Shown here: positions 1-6,885 of the stretch, piece by piece | How positions within the stretch are numbered: the stretch's first letter is position 1 | Layout of the letters: each line of letters starts with the position of its first letter | Assembly (NCBI GenBank): GCA_937874455.1 | Contig: CALNBE010000078.1 | Location: 1-12,562 of the forward strand | From: an uncultured Opitutia bacterium | GTDB lineage: Bacteria > Verrucomicrobiota > Verrucomicrobiia > Opitutales > UBA953 | Reading direction: 5' to 3' | Length of the DNA: 12,562 nucleotides | Translations under genes and position numbers: made by a program | The notes under the pieces: model-generated | What the model saw: only the letters and a program-made list of their open reading frames with translations | What the model was told of the DNA's origin: nothing | Database searches by the model: none

Positions 1-1075
1 AACGCCGGCACCGCCGCCCGTTTCCTCACCGCTCTGCTCGCCCTGCATCCACAAGGCGAATACACACTCGACGGCGACCCCGCCATGCGCGCCCGGCCCA
101 TGAGCGGCTTGCTCCGCGCGCTAACCGCCCAAGGCGCATCCTGCACCGACCCGCAGACCGGAGCGGAAACCGACCGATTCCCCTTCCTTCTCCGCACTGC
201 TGGATTGCGCGGAGGAAACATCTCCGTCGATGCCGCCGCCAGTTCCCAAATTCTCTCCTTTCGCGCAAAACCCAGCCACCGTCCGCTTGGCAGGTGCCAC
301 CGTCTCCGAGCCGTTTGTCGAAATGACCCTGCGTCTGTGCGCCGCCTTCGGCCAACCCACGCAAGTCCCCGAATCCGGCGTTTACGTTTTTCCGCAAGGG
401 AAATACCACTGGGCGGATTCGGTTTACGCCGTCGAGCCCGACGCCACCGCCGCCAGCTATTTCCTCGCCCTGCCGATCGCCACCGCCGCGCGTATCCGCA
501 TCGACGGACTTTCCTCCGCCAGCCTGCAAGGCGACGTGGCCTTCGCCCAAATCCTCCAGTCGCTCGGCCTGCCGTTGCACGCCACCGATTCCGGCTGGGA
601 AGTTTCCGCCGCAAAGGAAAAACTGCCCGGCGGCGATTTCGACTTCAACGCCATCTCCGACACCTTTCTCACTCTCGCCGCGCTCGCGCCGCTGCTTTCC
701 TCTCCGCTCACCATTCGCGGCATCGCCCACGCCCGACGACAGGAAACCGACCGTCTGCTAGCAATGGCGCAGGAACTCGGCAAACTCGGCCAGCGCGTCG
801 AACCCGCGCCGGAGGCATTGCGGGCCGATCCGTCCATCGGGCACTTCACCATTTTCCCCGACCGGGCCGCCCTGCGGGAGCGCAGTGCCCAAGCGCCCGT
901 TTCCATCCACACCTACGAGGATCACCGCGTCGCCATGAGCTTCGGCATTCTCGGCTCGCACGACCTGCACGGCGACGGACGCGCCTGGCTGCAAATCGAG
1001 GATCCCGGTTGCTGCGGAAAAACCTTCCCCGATTTCTTTGCGGTGTTGGAAAAGCTCCGCCAGCCCGCCGCCTAG
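1..1075 (+). pseudogene. aroA: 3-phosphoshikimate 1-carboxyvinyltransferase (EPSP synthase), 5' end outside window, reading frame disrupted
   Basis: EPSP synthase joins shikimate-3-phosphate and phosphoenolpyruvate in the cytoplasmic shikimate pathway to chorismate. The window opens inside the gene at the PEP/S3P-binding NAGTAAR motif (frame 1, from base 1), followed by LDGDP and VDAAASSQ (ending 249). After SSQILS (ends 258) homology jumps to frame 2, starting FAQNPATVRLAG at 260 and running to TAG at 1073-1075. E. coli AroA has about seven more residues here (SSQFLT-ALLMTAP-LA), so about 20 nt appear to be missing, which breaks the frame. The downstream part is otherwise complete: EPDATAASYFLA, QETDR, EDHRVAMSF and EDPGCCGKTFPDFF. 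The lysine of the usual KETDR motif is Gln here. About 90 N-terminal residues lie upstream of the window. Identity is certain. Whether this is a true lesion or an assembly error cannot be told from one sequence; an automated call might report only the 3' fragment from about 230. Confidence 0.85.
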
Positions 1076-2388
1076 CTGCGGTAGTCGGCGTTTTCGCTGA
1101 CGTATTCGTGCGTCAAATCGTTGCCCCAAACGGTGGCTGCGCCCGGGCCGTCGCCCAGCGAAACCGCGATTTCCACGCATTTTTCATGCGGAGGAAATTT
1201 TACCGGCGGCACAAAAACCCCGTCGGCGGTCGGCTGACTCTGATAAAGTTCCGCCGCCTGCAAATGCGCCACCAGTTGTTTTTCCTTTTCGGGATTCAAA
1301 CGAAAAGTTCCCTCGGCGAAAATTTCGATGCCGCCGATCGAGGCCCGCAAGCGCGACAAATCCAGGCCGGAGTCGGTGTTGCCAACATGCTTGCCGATCG
1401 CCTGCACCAGCCGCCCGACATTCGGGTCGTTGCCCGCCACCGCGCATTTGAAGAGCGGCGCGTTGATCACCGCTTTGCCCAGTGCCTTGGCAGTCGCGGC
1501 ATCCGGCGCGCCGGAAACCGTCACCCGCACCACGTGCCGCACGCCCTCACCGTTGCGCACAATATCCTCCGCCAAATCGGTGCAAACCTGCCGTAGCGCC
1601 GTCTCAAATGCAGCGAGGTCCGCGCAGGGAATTTTCCCCGACGACAGCACCGCCACGGTGTCCGAGGTGCTCATGTCGCTGTCGATGCTGATCGCGTTAA
1701 AACTCGTCTCGGTCACACGCCGGAGCATCTCCCGCAGTTTTTCCCGAGGTACTTGCAGATCCGTCAGCACATAGACCAGCATCGTCGCCAGGTTTGGCTC
1801 GATCATCCCCGCGCCCTTGCCGATGGCGACAATGCTGCCACCGCCCACCTCGGCCCGGCGGATTTTGGGATAGAGGTCGGTGGTGACAATTCCCTCCGCC
1901 GCGGGTAAAATGGATTCCGCCTGCAAAGCCGCCACCGACTCCGGCAGCGCCCGCAGCATTTCCTCCGCGGGCAGCCGCCAGCCGATCACCCCGGTCGAGG
2001 AAGGCAGCACCGCCGTTGGGGAAATGCCCAGCAACCGGGCCGCGGCGGCGCAAATTTCCTCCGCGGTCGCCACGCCGTCCGCCGCGCAGACATTGGAAAT
2101 TTTGTTGTTCACCAGCACCGCGCCCAGACGCGGCTCGTGCAGCCGTTGCCGTCCGACCAGCACCGGCGCGCCGGGAAAGGCATTTTTGGTGAACACCGCC
2201 GCGAAGTCCGGCGTGGGCTCGTCGAGCGCGAGCAGCGTTAGGGTCATTTTCGCCGGTTTCGGCGCCTCTTGTGGCGTAAAGGCAAAACGCGCGGTTCCGA
2301 CGCGGAAACCTTGCGGCAGTTTCGCCTGGCTTTGCAGCCATTTCCGGTGTTCGTCTGCGGAGGAAAAAGTCAGTTGAGTGGAAGACAT
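1072..2388 (-). CDS. argJ: Bifunctional glutamate N-acetyltransferase / ornithine acetyltransferase ArgJ
   Basis: ArgJ moves the acetyl group from N-acetylornithine to glutamate, recycling acetyl in cytoplasmic arginine synthesis; many members also use acetyl-CoA. The 438-residue product is full length for the family. It has the STGVIG loop (131-136), GGGSIVAIGKGAGMIEPN (182-199) and the self-cleavage site Ala201-Thr202 in LATMLV, where Thr202 becomes the nucleophile of the beta chain. It ends in the family-typical NDLTHEYVSENADYRS. The N-terminal half is divergent: the usual VNSGNANA motif reads VNNKISNV (93-100). The ATG at 2388 lies 21 bases after the argC stop, so the two genes form an operon with argC first. 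No good Shine-Dalgarno is present; the only purine run, AAGGGA, lies 11 bases before the ATG with poor spacing. The TAG stop overlaps the aroA stop on the other strand. No separate terminator is visible. Confidence 0.96.
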   Translation of the reverse strand: MSSTQLTFSSADEHRKWLQSQAKLPQGFRVGTARFAFTPQEAPKPAKMTLTLLALDEPTPDFAAVFTKNAFPGAPVLVGRQRLHEPRLGAVLVNNKISNVCAADGVATAEEICAAAARLLGISPTAVLPSSTGVIGWRLPAEEMLRALPESVAALQAESILPAAEGIVTTDLYPKIRRAEVGGGSIVAIGKGAGMIEPNLATMLVYVLTDLQVPREKLREMLRRVTETSFNAISIDSDMSTSDTVAVLSSGKIPCADLAAFETALRQVCTDLAEDIVRNGEGVRHVVRVTVSGAPDAATAKALGKAVINAPLFKCAVAGNDPNVGRLVQAIGKHVGNTDSGLDLSRLRASIGGIEIFAEGTFRLNPEKEKQLVAHLQAAELYQSQPTADGVFVPPVKFPPHEKCVEIAVSLGDGPGAATVWGNDLTHEYVSENADYRS

Positions 2389-2409
2389 GGCTCGCGATTT
2401 CCCTTGGGA

Positions 2410-3453
2410 TTAAACCAATCCGGCGGTCTCCGGGAAGCCCGCCACCAGATTCATAATCTGCACCGCCTGGCCGCCCGCGCCCTTGATCAGGTTGTCGATC
2501 GCGGAGGTGATGACCAGATTTCCGGTGCGCGGATCCTTCACCGCGCTGATATCGGCGCGGTTGGTCCAGGAAACGTGCGCGGTGTCGGGATATTTTCCGC
2601 TCGGCAAAATGCCCACGAAGGGTTTTCCGGCGTAGGTTTTTTCCCAAACAGCGTAAACCTGCTCCACCGAAACATCCGGCGCCGGAACGGTGATGGTGGT
2701 GGCGATCCCGCGCTTCATCGGGGCCAGGTGCGGGTTGAATTGCACGACCACCGGTGCGCCCGCCGCAGCGGAAAGATTTTCCTCCACCTCGGAAAGGTGC
2801 CGGTGCTTGGGCATGCCGTAGCCTTTCACCGACTCGTCCCGCTCGCAGTAGAGGTAGGCGATGTCGTTCTTTTTTCCCGCTCCGCTCACCGCAGAATAGC
2901 TGTTGATCACCACGCTGCCGGGCGCGGGTTTCAGCAGCCCGGCCCGCAGCAGGGGCGTCAAAGGAATCTGGATACTCGTCGGGTAGCAGCCCGGGCAGGC
3001 GATCAGCGGGGCGTTTTTCCATGCCGCATCCCCGGCCAGTTCCGGCAAAACGTAGGGAGCCGCCGCCAGCAAATCCGGAGCGGGATGTTCCGTGCCGTAG
3101 TATTCCTTGTAAAGCGCCAGACTGTTCAGCCGGAAATCCGCGGAAAGATCGATCACTCGCCGTCCGGCCTCGACCAAGGCCCGGGCAAAGGTCGCCGCCA
3201 CGCCGTGGGGCAGCGCGAGGAACCAGAAGTCCACCGGCGCGCGGGCCAACGTCTCCGGCTCCGCGCCGGAAAAGCACAGCCCCGCCGGGATCGTTTCCCG
3301 GTATTGCGGCAACGCCTCCGCCACCGGCGTGCCGGTCAGGCTGCGCGAGGCGGCATGGGTAAGCGCCACCTGCGGGTGGCGGGCCAGCAGGCGCACGAGT
3401 TCCTCTCCGGTGTATCCGGAGGCGCCGACGATTCCGACGTTGAGCTTGGTCAT
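2410..3453 (-). CDS. argC: N-acetyl-gamma-glutamyl-phosphate reductase ArgC
   Basis: ArgC reduces N-acetylglutamyl-phosphate to the semialdehyde with NADPH, the third step of arginine synthesis, in the cytoplasm. The 347-residue protein has the expected length. An N-terminal Rossmann dinucleotide-binding loop reads GASGYTG (10-16). The catalytic cysteine is Cys156 in ACPGCYPTS (152-160). LPHGVAATFA and IDLSADFRL are further family motifs, and GYGMPKHRHLSEVEENL carries the conserved histidines. It is the first gene of an argC-argJ operon. A strong terminator (3514-3548) separates it from rpsI, so it probably has its own promoter in 3454-3513, although I see no convincing -35/-10 pair there. 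The leader just before the ATG is pyrimidine-rich with no Shine-Dalgarno sequence. Confidence 0.97.
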   Translation of the reverse strand: MTKLNVGIVGASGYTGEELVRLLARHPQVALTHAASRSLTGTPVAEALPQYRETIPAGLCFSGAEPETLARAPVDFWFLALPHGVAATFARALVEAGRRVIDLSADFRLNSLALYKEYYGTEHPAPDLLAAAPYVLPELAGDAAWKNAPLIACPGCYPTSIQIPLTPLLRAGLLKPAPGSVVINSYSAVSGAGKKNDIAYLYCERDESVKGYGMPKHRHLSEVEENLSAAAGAPVVVQFNPHLAPMKRGIATTITVPAPDVSVEQVYAVWEKTYAGKPFVGILPSGKYPDTAHVSWTNRADISAVKDPRTGNLVITSAIDNLIKGAGGQAVQIMNLVAGFPETAGLV

Positions 3454-3513
3454 GGGAAAAAGATTTTGGGATTGTGCAAAAAAGAGAGAAGGCAGAAGTT
3501 TCCTTTGCTCGGG

Positions 3514-3548
3514 AAAAACAAAAAACCTCCGGAGAAAATTCCGGAGGT
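3514..3548 (-). terminator. Rho-independent terminator after rpsI
   Basis: A perfect 9-bp stem (ACCTCCGGA / TCCGGAGGT, 3525-3533 with 3540-3548) has a 6-base loop. Read on the minus strand it is followed by TTTTTTGTTTTT. It lies 26 bases after the rpsI stop, closing the rplM-rpsI unit and separating it from argC. Confidence 0.9.
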
Positions 3549-3574
3549 CTTTCGCGTTTTTGGCCGGGCCAAAA

Positions 3575-3976
3575 TTAACGCTTGGAGAACTGGAAGCGCT
3601 TGCGGGCTCCGGGCTGGCCGCTCTTTTTGCGCTCCTTCATACGACCGTCACGAGTCAACAGGCCGGCTTTTTTCAGCGCGGCACGGTTTTCCGGATTCAG
3701 CTTTTCCAGAGCACGAGCCAAGCCGTGCGAAATGGCACCAGCCTGGCTGTTCGGCCCGCCGCCCTGCACACTAACTGACACATCGAGCTGCCCGGTCACT
3801 TCCAGCGTCTTCAGCGGACGCGCAGCAGACTTGGCGAGGGTTTCCGTGTAGCAATAGGACTCGAGATCCTTGCCATTGACAGTGAACTTGCCGGTGCCGT
3901 TGGTGATACGGACCCGGGCGGAGGAAGTCTTGCGACGTCCGACGGCGACAAAGGTTTCAGTGGCGGTTTCGCTCAT
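3575..3976 (-). CDS. rpsI: Small ribosomal subunit protein uS9 (S9)
   Basis: S9 is a 30S subunit protein whose C-terminal tail reaches the P-site tRNA. The 133-residue product carries VGRRKTSSARVRI (12-24), VQGGGPNSQAGAISHGLARAL in the middle, LLTRDGRMKERKK, and the invariant C-terminus QFSKR whose Lys-Arg contacts tRNA in characterised ribosomes. It follows rplM after 23 bases, the order found in most bacteria, so the two are almost certainly cotranscribed. The ATG at 3976 starts MSETATETFVAVGRRK, in line with the usual short S9 N-terminus. No Shine-Dalgarno is visible in CATTTCTTTACAGCC before the ATG. A strong terminator follows the gene. Confidence 0.98.
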   Translation of the reverse strand: MSETATETFVAVGRRKTSSARVRITNGTGKFTVNGKDLESYCYTETLAKSAARPLKTLEVTGQLDVSVSVQGGGPNSQAGAISHGLARALEKLNPENRAALKKAGLLTRDGRMKERKKSGQPGARKRFQFSKR

Positions 3977-3999
3977 GGCTGTAAAGAAATGTTAATGGG

Positions 4000-4431
4000 T
4001 TAGCCCTTGAAATCGACCGGGTTCTGCGCCGCATGCGGGTGCTCAGAACCAGCGTAAACCTTGAGCTTGGAGAGCATCGCATTGGCCAGTTTGTTCTTCG
4101 GCAGCATGCCCTTTACGGCGTGCTCGATGATGAAGGCCGGCTTATGGGCGCGCATGTGCTCGACATTACGGCGATAGGCAGTGCCGACCCAGCCAGTGTA
4201 GAACATGTAGGTTTTGTCGGTTTCCTTGCTCCCGGTTAGGCGCACTTTGTCAGCGTTGATAACCACGACATAGTCGCCGGTGTCGATGTGCGGAGTGTAG
4301 GTGGGCTTGTGGCGTCCGCGCAAAATGGCTGCGATCTTGACGGCGAGGCGTCCGAGCACCTGGTCGGCGGCATCGACAACATACCAAGTCTTCTCGGTGT
4401 CTTTCGCGGTCTTAGCTAACGTAGTCTTCAT
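4000..4431 (-). CDS. rplM: Large ribosomal subunit protein uL13 (L13)
   Basis: L13 is an early-assembling 50S subunit protein that binds 23S rRNA. The 143-residue length is normal. Visible family blocks are WYVVDAADQVLGRLAVKIAAILRGRHKPTYTPHIDTGDYVVVINADKV (16-63, the core), YRRNVEHMRAHKPAFIIEHAVKGMLPKNKLA, and LKVYAGSEHPHAAQNP near the C-terminus. It is the first gene of the rplM-rpsI operon. A TTGACA promoter lies about 42 bases upstream of the ATG, predicting a very short leader. The bases before the ATG (TTCCTTTTTTCCA) contain no Shine-Dalgarno. I found no obvious autoregulatory RNA structure in so short a leader. Confidence 0.98.
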   Translation of the reverse strand: MKTTLAKTAKDTEKTWYVVDAADQVLGRLAVKIAAILRGRHKPTYTPHIDTGDYVVVINADKVRLTGSKETDKTYMFYTGWVGTAYRRNVEHMRAHKPAFIIEHAVKGMLPKNKLANAMLSKLKVYAGSEHPHAAQNPVDFKG

Positions 4432-4449
4432 TGGAAAAAAGGAATGGCG

Positions 4450-4489
4450 GAAAATGGAGGCGGCTCAAGGCATGTCAATCCCTTTTCCG
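4450..4489 (-). promoter_or_regulatory. Probable housekeeping promoter of rplM-rpsI with upstream GGAAAAGGG element
   Basis: On the minus strand a perfect -35 TTGACA (4478-4473) is followed after 17 bases by ATTTTC (4455-4450), a weak -10. Directly upstream and overlapping the -35 is CGGAAAAGGGATTGAC. The same 16 bases occur in the hisG/lipoprotein intergenic region, and a shorter form lies before icd. The predicted transcript would start about 10-12 bases before the rplM ATG. Confidence 0.55.
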
Positions 4490-4506
4490 TTGGTTTTTGT
4501 TTTCGG

Positions 4507-4546
4507 CAACAAAAAGGCGGCGGGAAGATTTCCACGCCGCCTTTTA
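4507..4546 (-). terminator. Long terminator hairpin downstream of the outer-membrane protein gene
   Basis: AAAAGGCGGCG (4512-4522) pairs with CGCCGCCTTTT (4535-4545). An inner GGAA/TTCC stem extends it to about 15 bp with one bulged base and a 3-base loop. On the minus strand the stem ends in CCTTTTTGTTG, a U-rich tail. It is placed to end the transcript of the gene at 4564-5352 before the rplM promoter. It is nearly symmetric and could also stop plus-strand transcription. Confidence 0.88.
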
Positions 4547-4563
4547 AGAGGGAAAACTCAGGC

Positions 4564-5352
4564 TTAGTACGCGAAGGTCACCTTGGTACCCCACCAGAGG
4601 TTTTTCTCAGTGTTGTTGCCATGCTCGCCGTCATTGTTCCAAGCATAGCGCATCCCGAGGGAAACATTGGCGTTCGGGGCAATGCGATACACCACGTCCG
4701 CCGAGAGGCCGGCATAAGCGTATCCGTTGCGAACCTTCGCGGCACCTTGGTCGCCATCATAGCGGCGGGCGGAGAGGTAGCCGATGTAGGCAGCCAGATC
4801 AAAAGCCAAGTCCGGCGACAGTCCGAGATCCTGACCTTCGACACGACGGGTCAGCATGGCTTCGTAAGTCACCTGCTGCAGATTGAAGTCATAGTAAATG
4901 TAGGCTTTGGGTGTGAACCACTCGTACTGACTGGTGCTGGCACCGATAAAGACTTCGTTGCTGCGATTGTAGTCGCCACGATTCGTTTCAGCCGGGGCAA
5001 ACGAATCATTGTTGGGATAGGTGTGCAGGGTGTAGCCGATATCGAAAGTGAAGGCTTCGTAGCTGGCCTTGGCACCGAGCGTCCAGTCCACCTGATTATA
5101 GTGCTGGGCAACCGGCAGCATCGCAAAGAGGTTCGCGTACAACAGCGGGCTGGTTTCGCCCATCCCAGGGATGGAGTAGCCCGTCTTGACGTTGACCTGC
5201 ATATTGCCGTCGGAGTGCTCTTTGCCGCGGGAAATATATTCCCCTTCGTAGCCGACATCGCCCTTGATTTCCAAGTTGTCGATGCCGTTTTGGGCAAAGA
5301 GAGCCCCAGCGCTCAGCGAGGCCAGAGTGATTGCTGCAAGAGTTGTTTTCAT
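4564..5352 (-). CDS. Putative outer-membrane beta-barrel (TorF/porin-like) protein
   Basis: The 262-residue product begins with a clear Sec signal peptide, MKTTLAAITLASLSAGALFA, with likely cleavage after Ala20. The mature part is made of alternating short hydrophobic and aromatic strands such as LEIKGDVGYEGEYISRGKE, LLYANLFAMLP, FTFDIGYTLHTY, PKAYIYYDF, YAYAGLSADVVYRI and VSLGMRYAW. It ends in a barrel-like strand with a terminal aromatic residue (WGTKVTFAY). This pattern is typical of 10-14-strand outer-membrane barrels. The opening strand with YISRG recalls the TorF/'putative porin' family, which is my tentative assignment from memory. Substrate is unknown. The gene stands alone between icd (96 bases upstream) and a strong terminator. 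No Shine-Dalgarno is present before the ATG. It could instead be an unassigned surface-exposed barrel without channel activity. Confidence 0.82.
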   Translation of the reverse strand: MKTTLAAITLASLSAGALFAQNGIDNLEIKGDVGYEGEYISRGKEHSDGNMQVNVKTGYSIPGMGETSPLLYANLFAMLPVAQHYNQVDWTLGAKASYEAFTFDIGYTLHTYPNNDSFAPAETNRGDYNRSNEVFIGASTSQYEWFTPKAYIYYDFNLQQVTYEAMLTRRVEGQDLGLSPDLAFDLAAYIGYLSARRYDGDQGAAKVRNGYAYAGLSADVVYRIAPNANVSLGMRYAWNNDGEHGNNTEKNLWWGTKVTFAY

Positions 5353-5447
5353 ATGAGAACTATGGTTGTTGAGGAGTTGTTAGAGGGAAATTGAATCCAA
5401 GTCTTTCACGGGCAAGCCTATTTTGGGCAAACCGTGACACTGGAGAG

Positions 5448-6713
5448 CTACATGTGGGCAATGATATTGTTCCCAAATTCGGAACATTTCACTTCCGTCG
5501 CGCCTTCGGTTAGGCGGGCAAAATCGTAGGTGACCTTGCGCGAAGCGATCGCGCCATTGAGGCCTTTGAGAATCAAATCTGCCGCCTCGTTCCAGCCAAG
5601 GTAGCGGAACATCATTTCGCCAGAGAGCACCACGGAGCCGGGGTTAACCACGTCCTTGCCAGCGTATTTCGGCGCGGTGCCGTGGGTAGCCTCAAAGATC
5701 GCATGACCGGTCACGTAGTTGATATTGCCGCCGGGGGCAATGCCGATGCCGCCAACTTGCGCGGCCAGCGCGTCGGAGAGATAGTCGCCATTCAAATTGA
5801 GCGTGGCGATCACATCGAACTCCGCCGGACGGGTCAGCACCTGCTGCAGCGTGATATCGGCAATGGCATCCTTGAACAGCAGGCCCGCGCCACGTTTTCC
5901 TTCGGGGATCCGGCACCAAGGGCCACCGTCGATTTCCTCCGCGCCGTATTCGGCCTTGGCCACTTCGTAGCCCCAGTCACGGAAGGCACCCTCCGTGTAT
6001 TTCATGATGTTGCCCTTGTGGACAAAGGTCACCGACTTCTGTCCCTGTTCGATCGCGTATTCGATCGCGGCCCGGGCCAAGCGCTGGGTGCCGGTCTTGG
6101 AGACGGGCTTGATGCCGATGCCGACTACATCGGGCGTCTCGCCAAAACGGATTTTCTGAAATTCCTTCGGGAAATTCGCCTTGAGGAACTCGATCGTTTT
6201 GAGCGCGGCTTCCTGCCCGGCCTCAAAGTCGATGCCCGCGTAAATGTCCTCGGTGTTTTCGCGAAAGATCACCATGTTCACCTTTTCCGGGTGCTTCACC
6301 GGCGAAGGCACGCCTTGGAACCATTGCACCGGGCGCAGGCAAACGTAGAGGTCGAGCATCTGGCGCAAGGCGACATTGAGCGAACGGATGCCGCCGCCTA
6401 CCGGAGTGGTCAACGGACCCTTGATGCCAACGAGGTATTCCTTGAAGGCGGCAATGGTGTCGTCAGGCAGCCAGTTGTTGAATTTTTTGAAGGCATCCTC
6501 GCCGGCGAAAACCTCAAACCAGGAGATTTTCCTTTGCCCGCCGTAGGCCTTCTCGACCGCCGCGTCAAAGACCCGCACGCTTGCCGCCCAAATGTCGGGG
6601 CCGGTGCCATCGCCCCGAATGAATGGCACGACCGGATTTGCCGGCACATTCAACTTTCCGTTGGCAATGGTTATCTTGTCTCCCTTGGGTGGTGTCACGG
6701 TGGTGTAGCTCAT
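5448..6713 (-). CDS. icd: NADP-dependent isocitrate dehydrogenase
   Basis: Icd oxidatively decarboxylates isocitrate to 2-oxoglutarate, making NADPH, in the TCA cycle. The 421-residue product matches the E. coli-type homodimer. The substrate loop GGIRSLNVALRQ (107-118) has Ser111 at the position of the E. coli phosphorylated serine. RENTEDIYAGIDFE (151-164) carries the active-site Tyr. LNLNGDYLSDALAAQVGG (306-322) provides metal-binding aspartates. In HGTAPKYAGKD, Lys349-Tyr350 are the residues that select NADP over NAD in characterised enzymes. I chose the ATG at 6713 rather than the in-frame TTG two codons upstream. The gene appears monocistronic. A GGAAAAGGGATT element lies about 50 bases upstream. 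No isocitrate dehydrogenase kinase gene is in the window, so phosphorylation control is not shown. Confidence 0.97.
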   Translation of the reverse strand: MSYTTVTPPKGDKITIANGKLNVPANPVVPFIRGDGTGPDIWAASVRVFDAAVEKAYGGQRKISWFEVFAGEDAFKKFNNWLPDDTIAAFKEYLVGIKGPLTTPVGGGIRSLNVALRQMLDLYVCLRPVQWFQGVPSPVKHPEKVNMVIFRENTEDIYAGIDFEAGQEAALKTIEFLKANFPKEFQKIRFGETPDVVGIGIKPVSKTGTQRLARAAIEYAIEQGQKSVTFVHKGNIMKYTEGAFRDWGYEVAKAEYGAEEIDGGPWCRIPEGKRGAGLLFKDAIADITLQQVLTRPAEFDVIATLNLNGDYLSDALAAQVGGIGIAPGGNINYVTGHAIFEATHGTAPKYAGKDVVNPGSVVLSGEMMFRYLGWNEAADLILKGLNGAIASRKVTYDFARLTEGATEVKCSEFGNNIIAHM

Positions 6714-6733
6714 AATCAATATTTGCGGGCAAT

Positions 6734-6772
6734 GTAATGGTCAGGCCGGTTCGCATAGCAAATCCCTTTTCC
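6734..6772 (-). promoter_or_regulatory. Possible icd promoter carrying the GGAAAAGGG element
   Basis: On the minus strand GGAAAAGGGATTTGCT (6772-6757) resembles the element upstream of rplM. TTTGCT (6762-6757) would be a weak -35, with CATTAC (6739-6734) as a weak -10 after 17 bases. It ends about 20 bases before the icd ATG. The shared element is better supported than the exact promoter boxes. Confidence 0.4.
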
Positions 6773-6824
6773 TTTTTGCAAAGAAAAGCCCACGGGAACG
6801 CGGATCCGGCGCAATGATTCGGAG

Positions 6825-6862
6825 AAAAAACTTGGCTCCGTCGGCAAAACCCGACGGGAGCC
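6825..6862 (-). terminator. Rho-independent terminator after the RHH/histone-like gene
   Basis: On the minus strand GGCTCCCGTCGG pairs with CCGACGGAGCC (11 bp with one bulged C), closing a short T-rich loop, then AAGTTTTTT. It begins 23 bases after the stop of the gene at 6886-7485. It prevents read-through into icd, which has its own upstream element. Confidence 0.87.
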
Positions 6863-6885
6863 ATTTCAACCAAGCGGAAGACGCA

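Noticed and set aside
85..1596. A 503-codon plus-strand open frame crossing the aroA/argJ junction
   Set aside because: Only its first part (to 258) matches aroA. The rest is Arg/Pro/Ala-rich out-of-frame reading of aroA and antisense argJ, with no family resemblance.
1697..3277. A 526-codon minus-strand open frame
   Set aside because: It reads argC and argJ in another frame, giving Gly/Arg-rich low-complexity protein typical of high-GC shadow frames.
2269..3774. A 501-codon plus-strand open frame
   Set aside because: It is antisense to argC, the terminator and rpsI; composition and lack of motifs mark it as a shadow.
5406..5440. TCACGG...CCGTGA inverted repeat between icd and the barrel gene, considered as an icd terminator or riboswitch
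   Set aside because: Six-bp stem with a loop of about 20 bases and no T-run; it fits no riboswitch class I know. It is left unannotated, although it could be an operator.
5682..6737. A 351-codon open frame antisense to icd
   Set aside because: icd is certain in this place. The antisense frame has no start context or recognisable domain.
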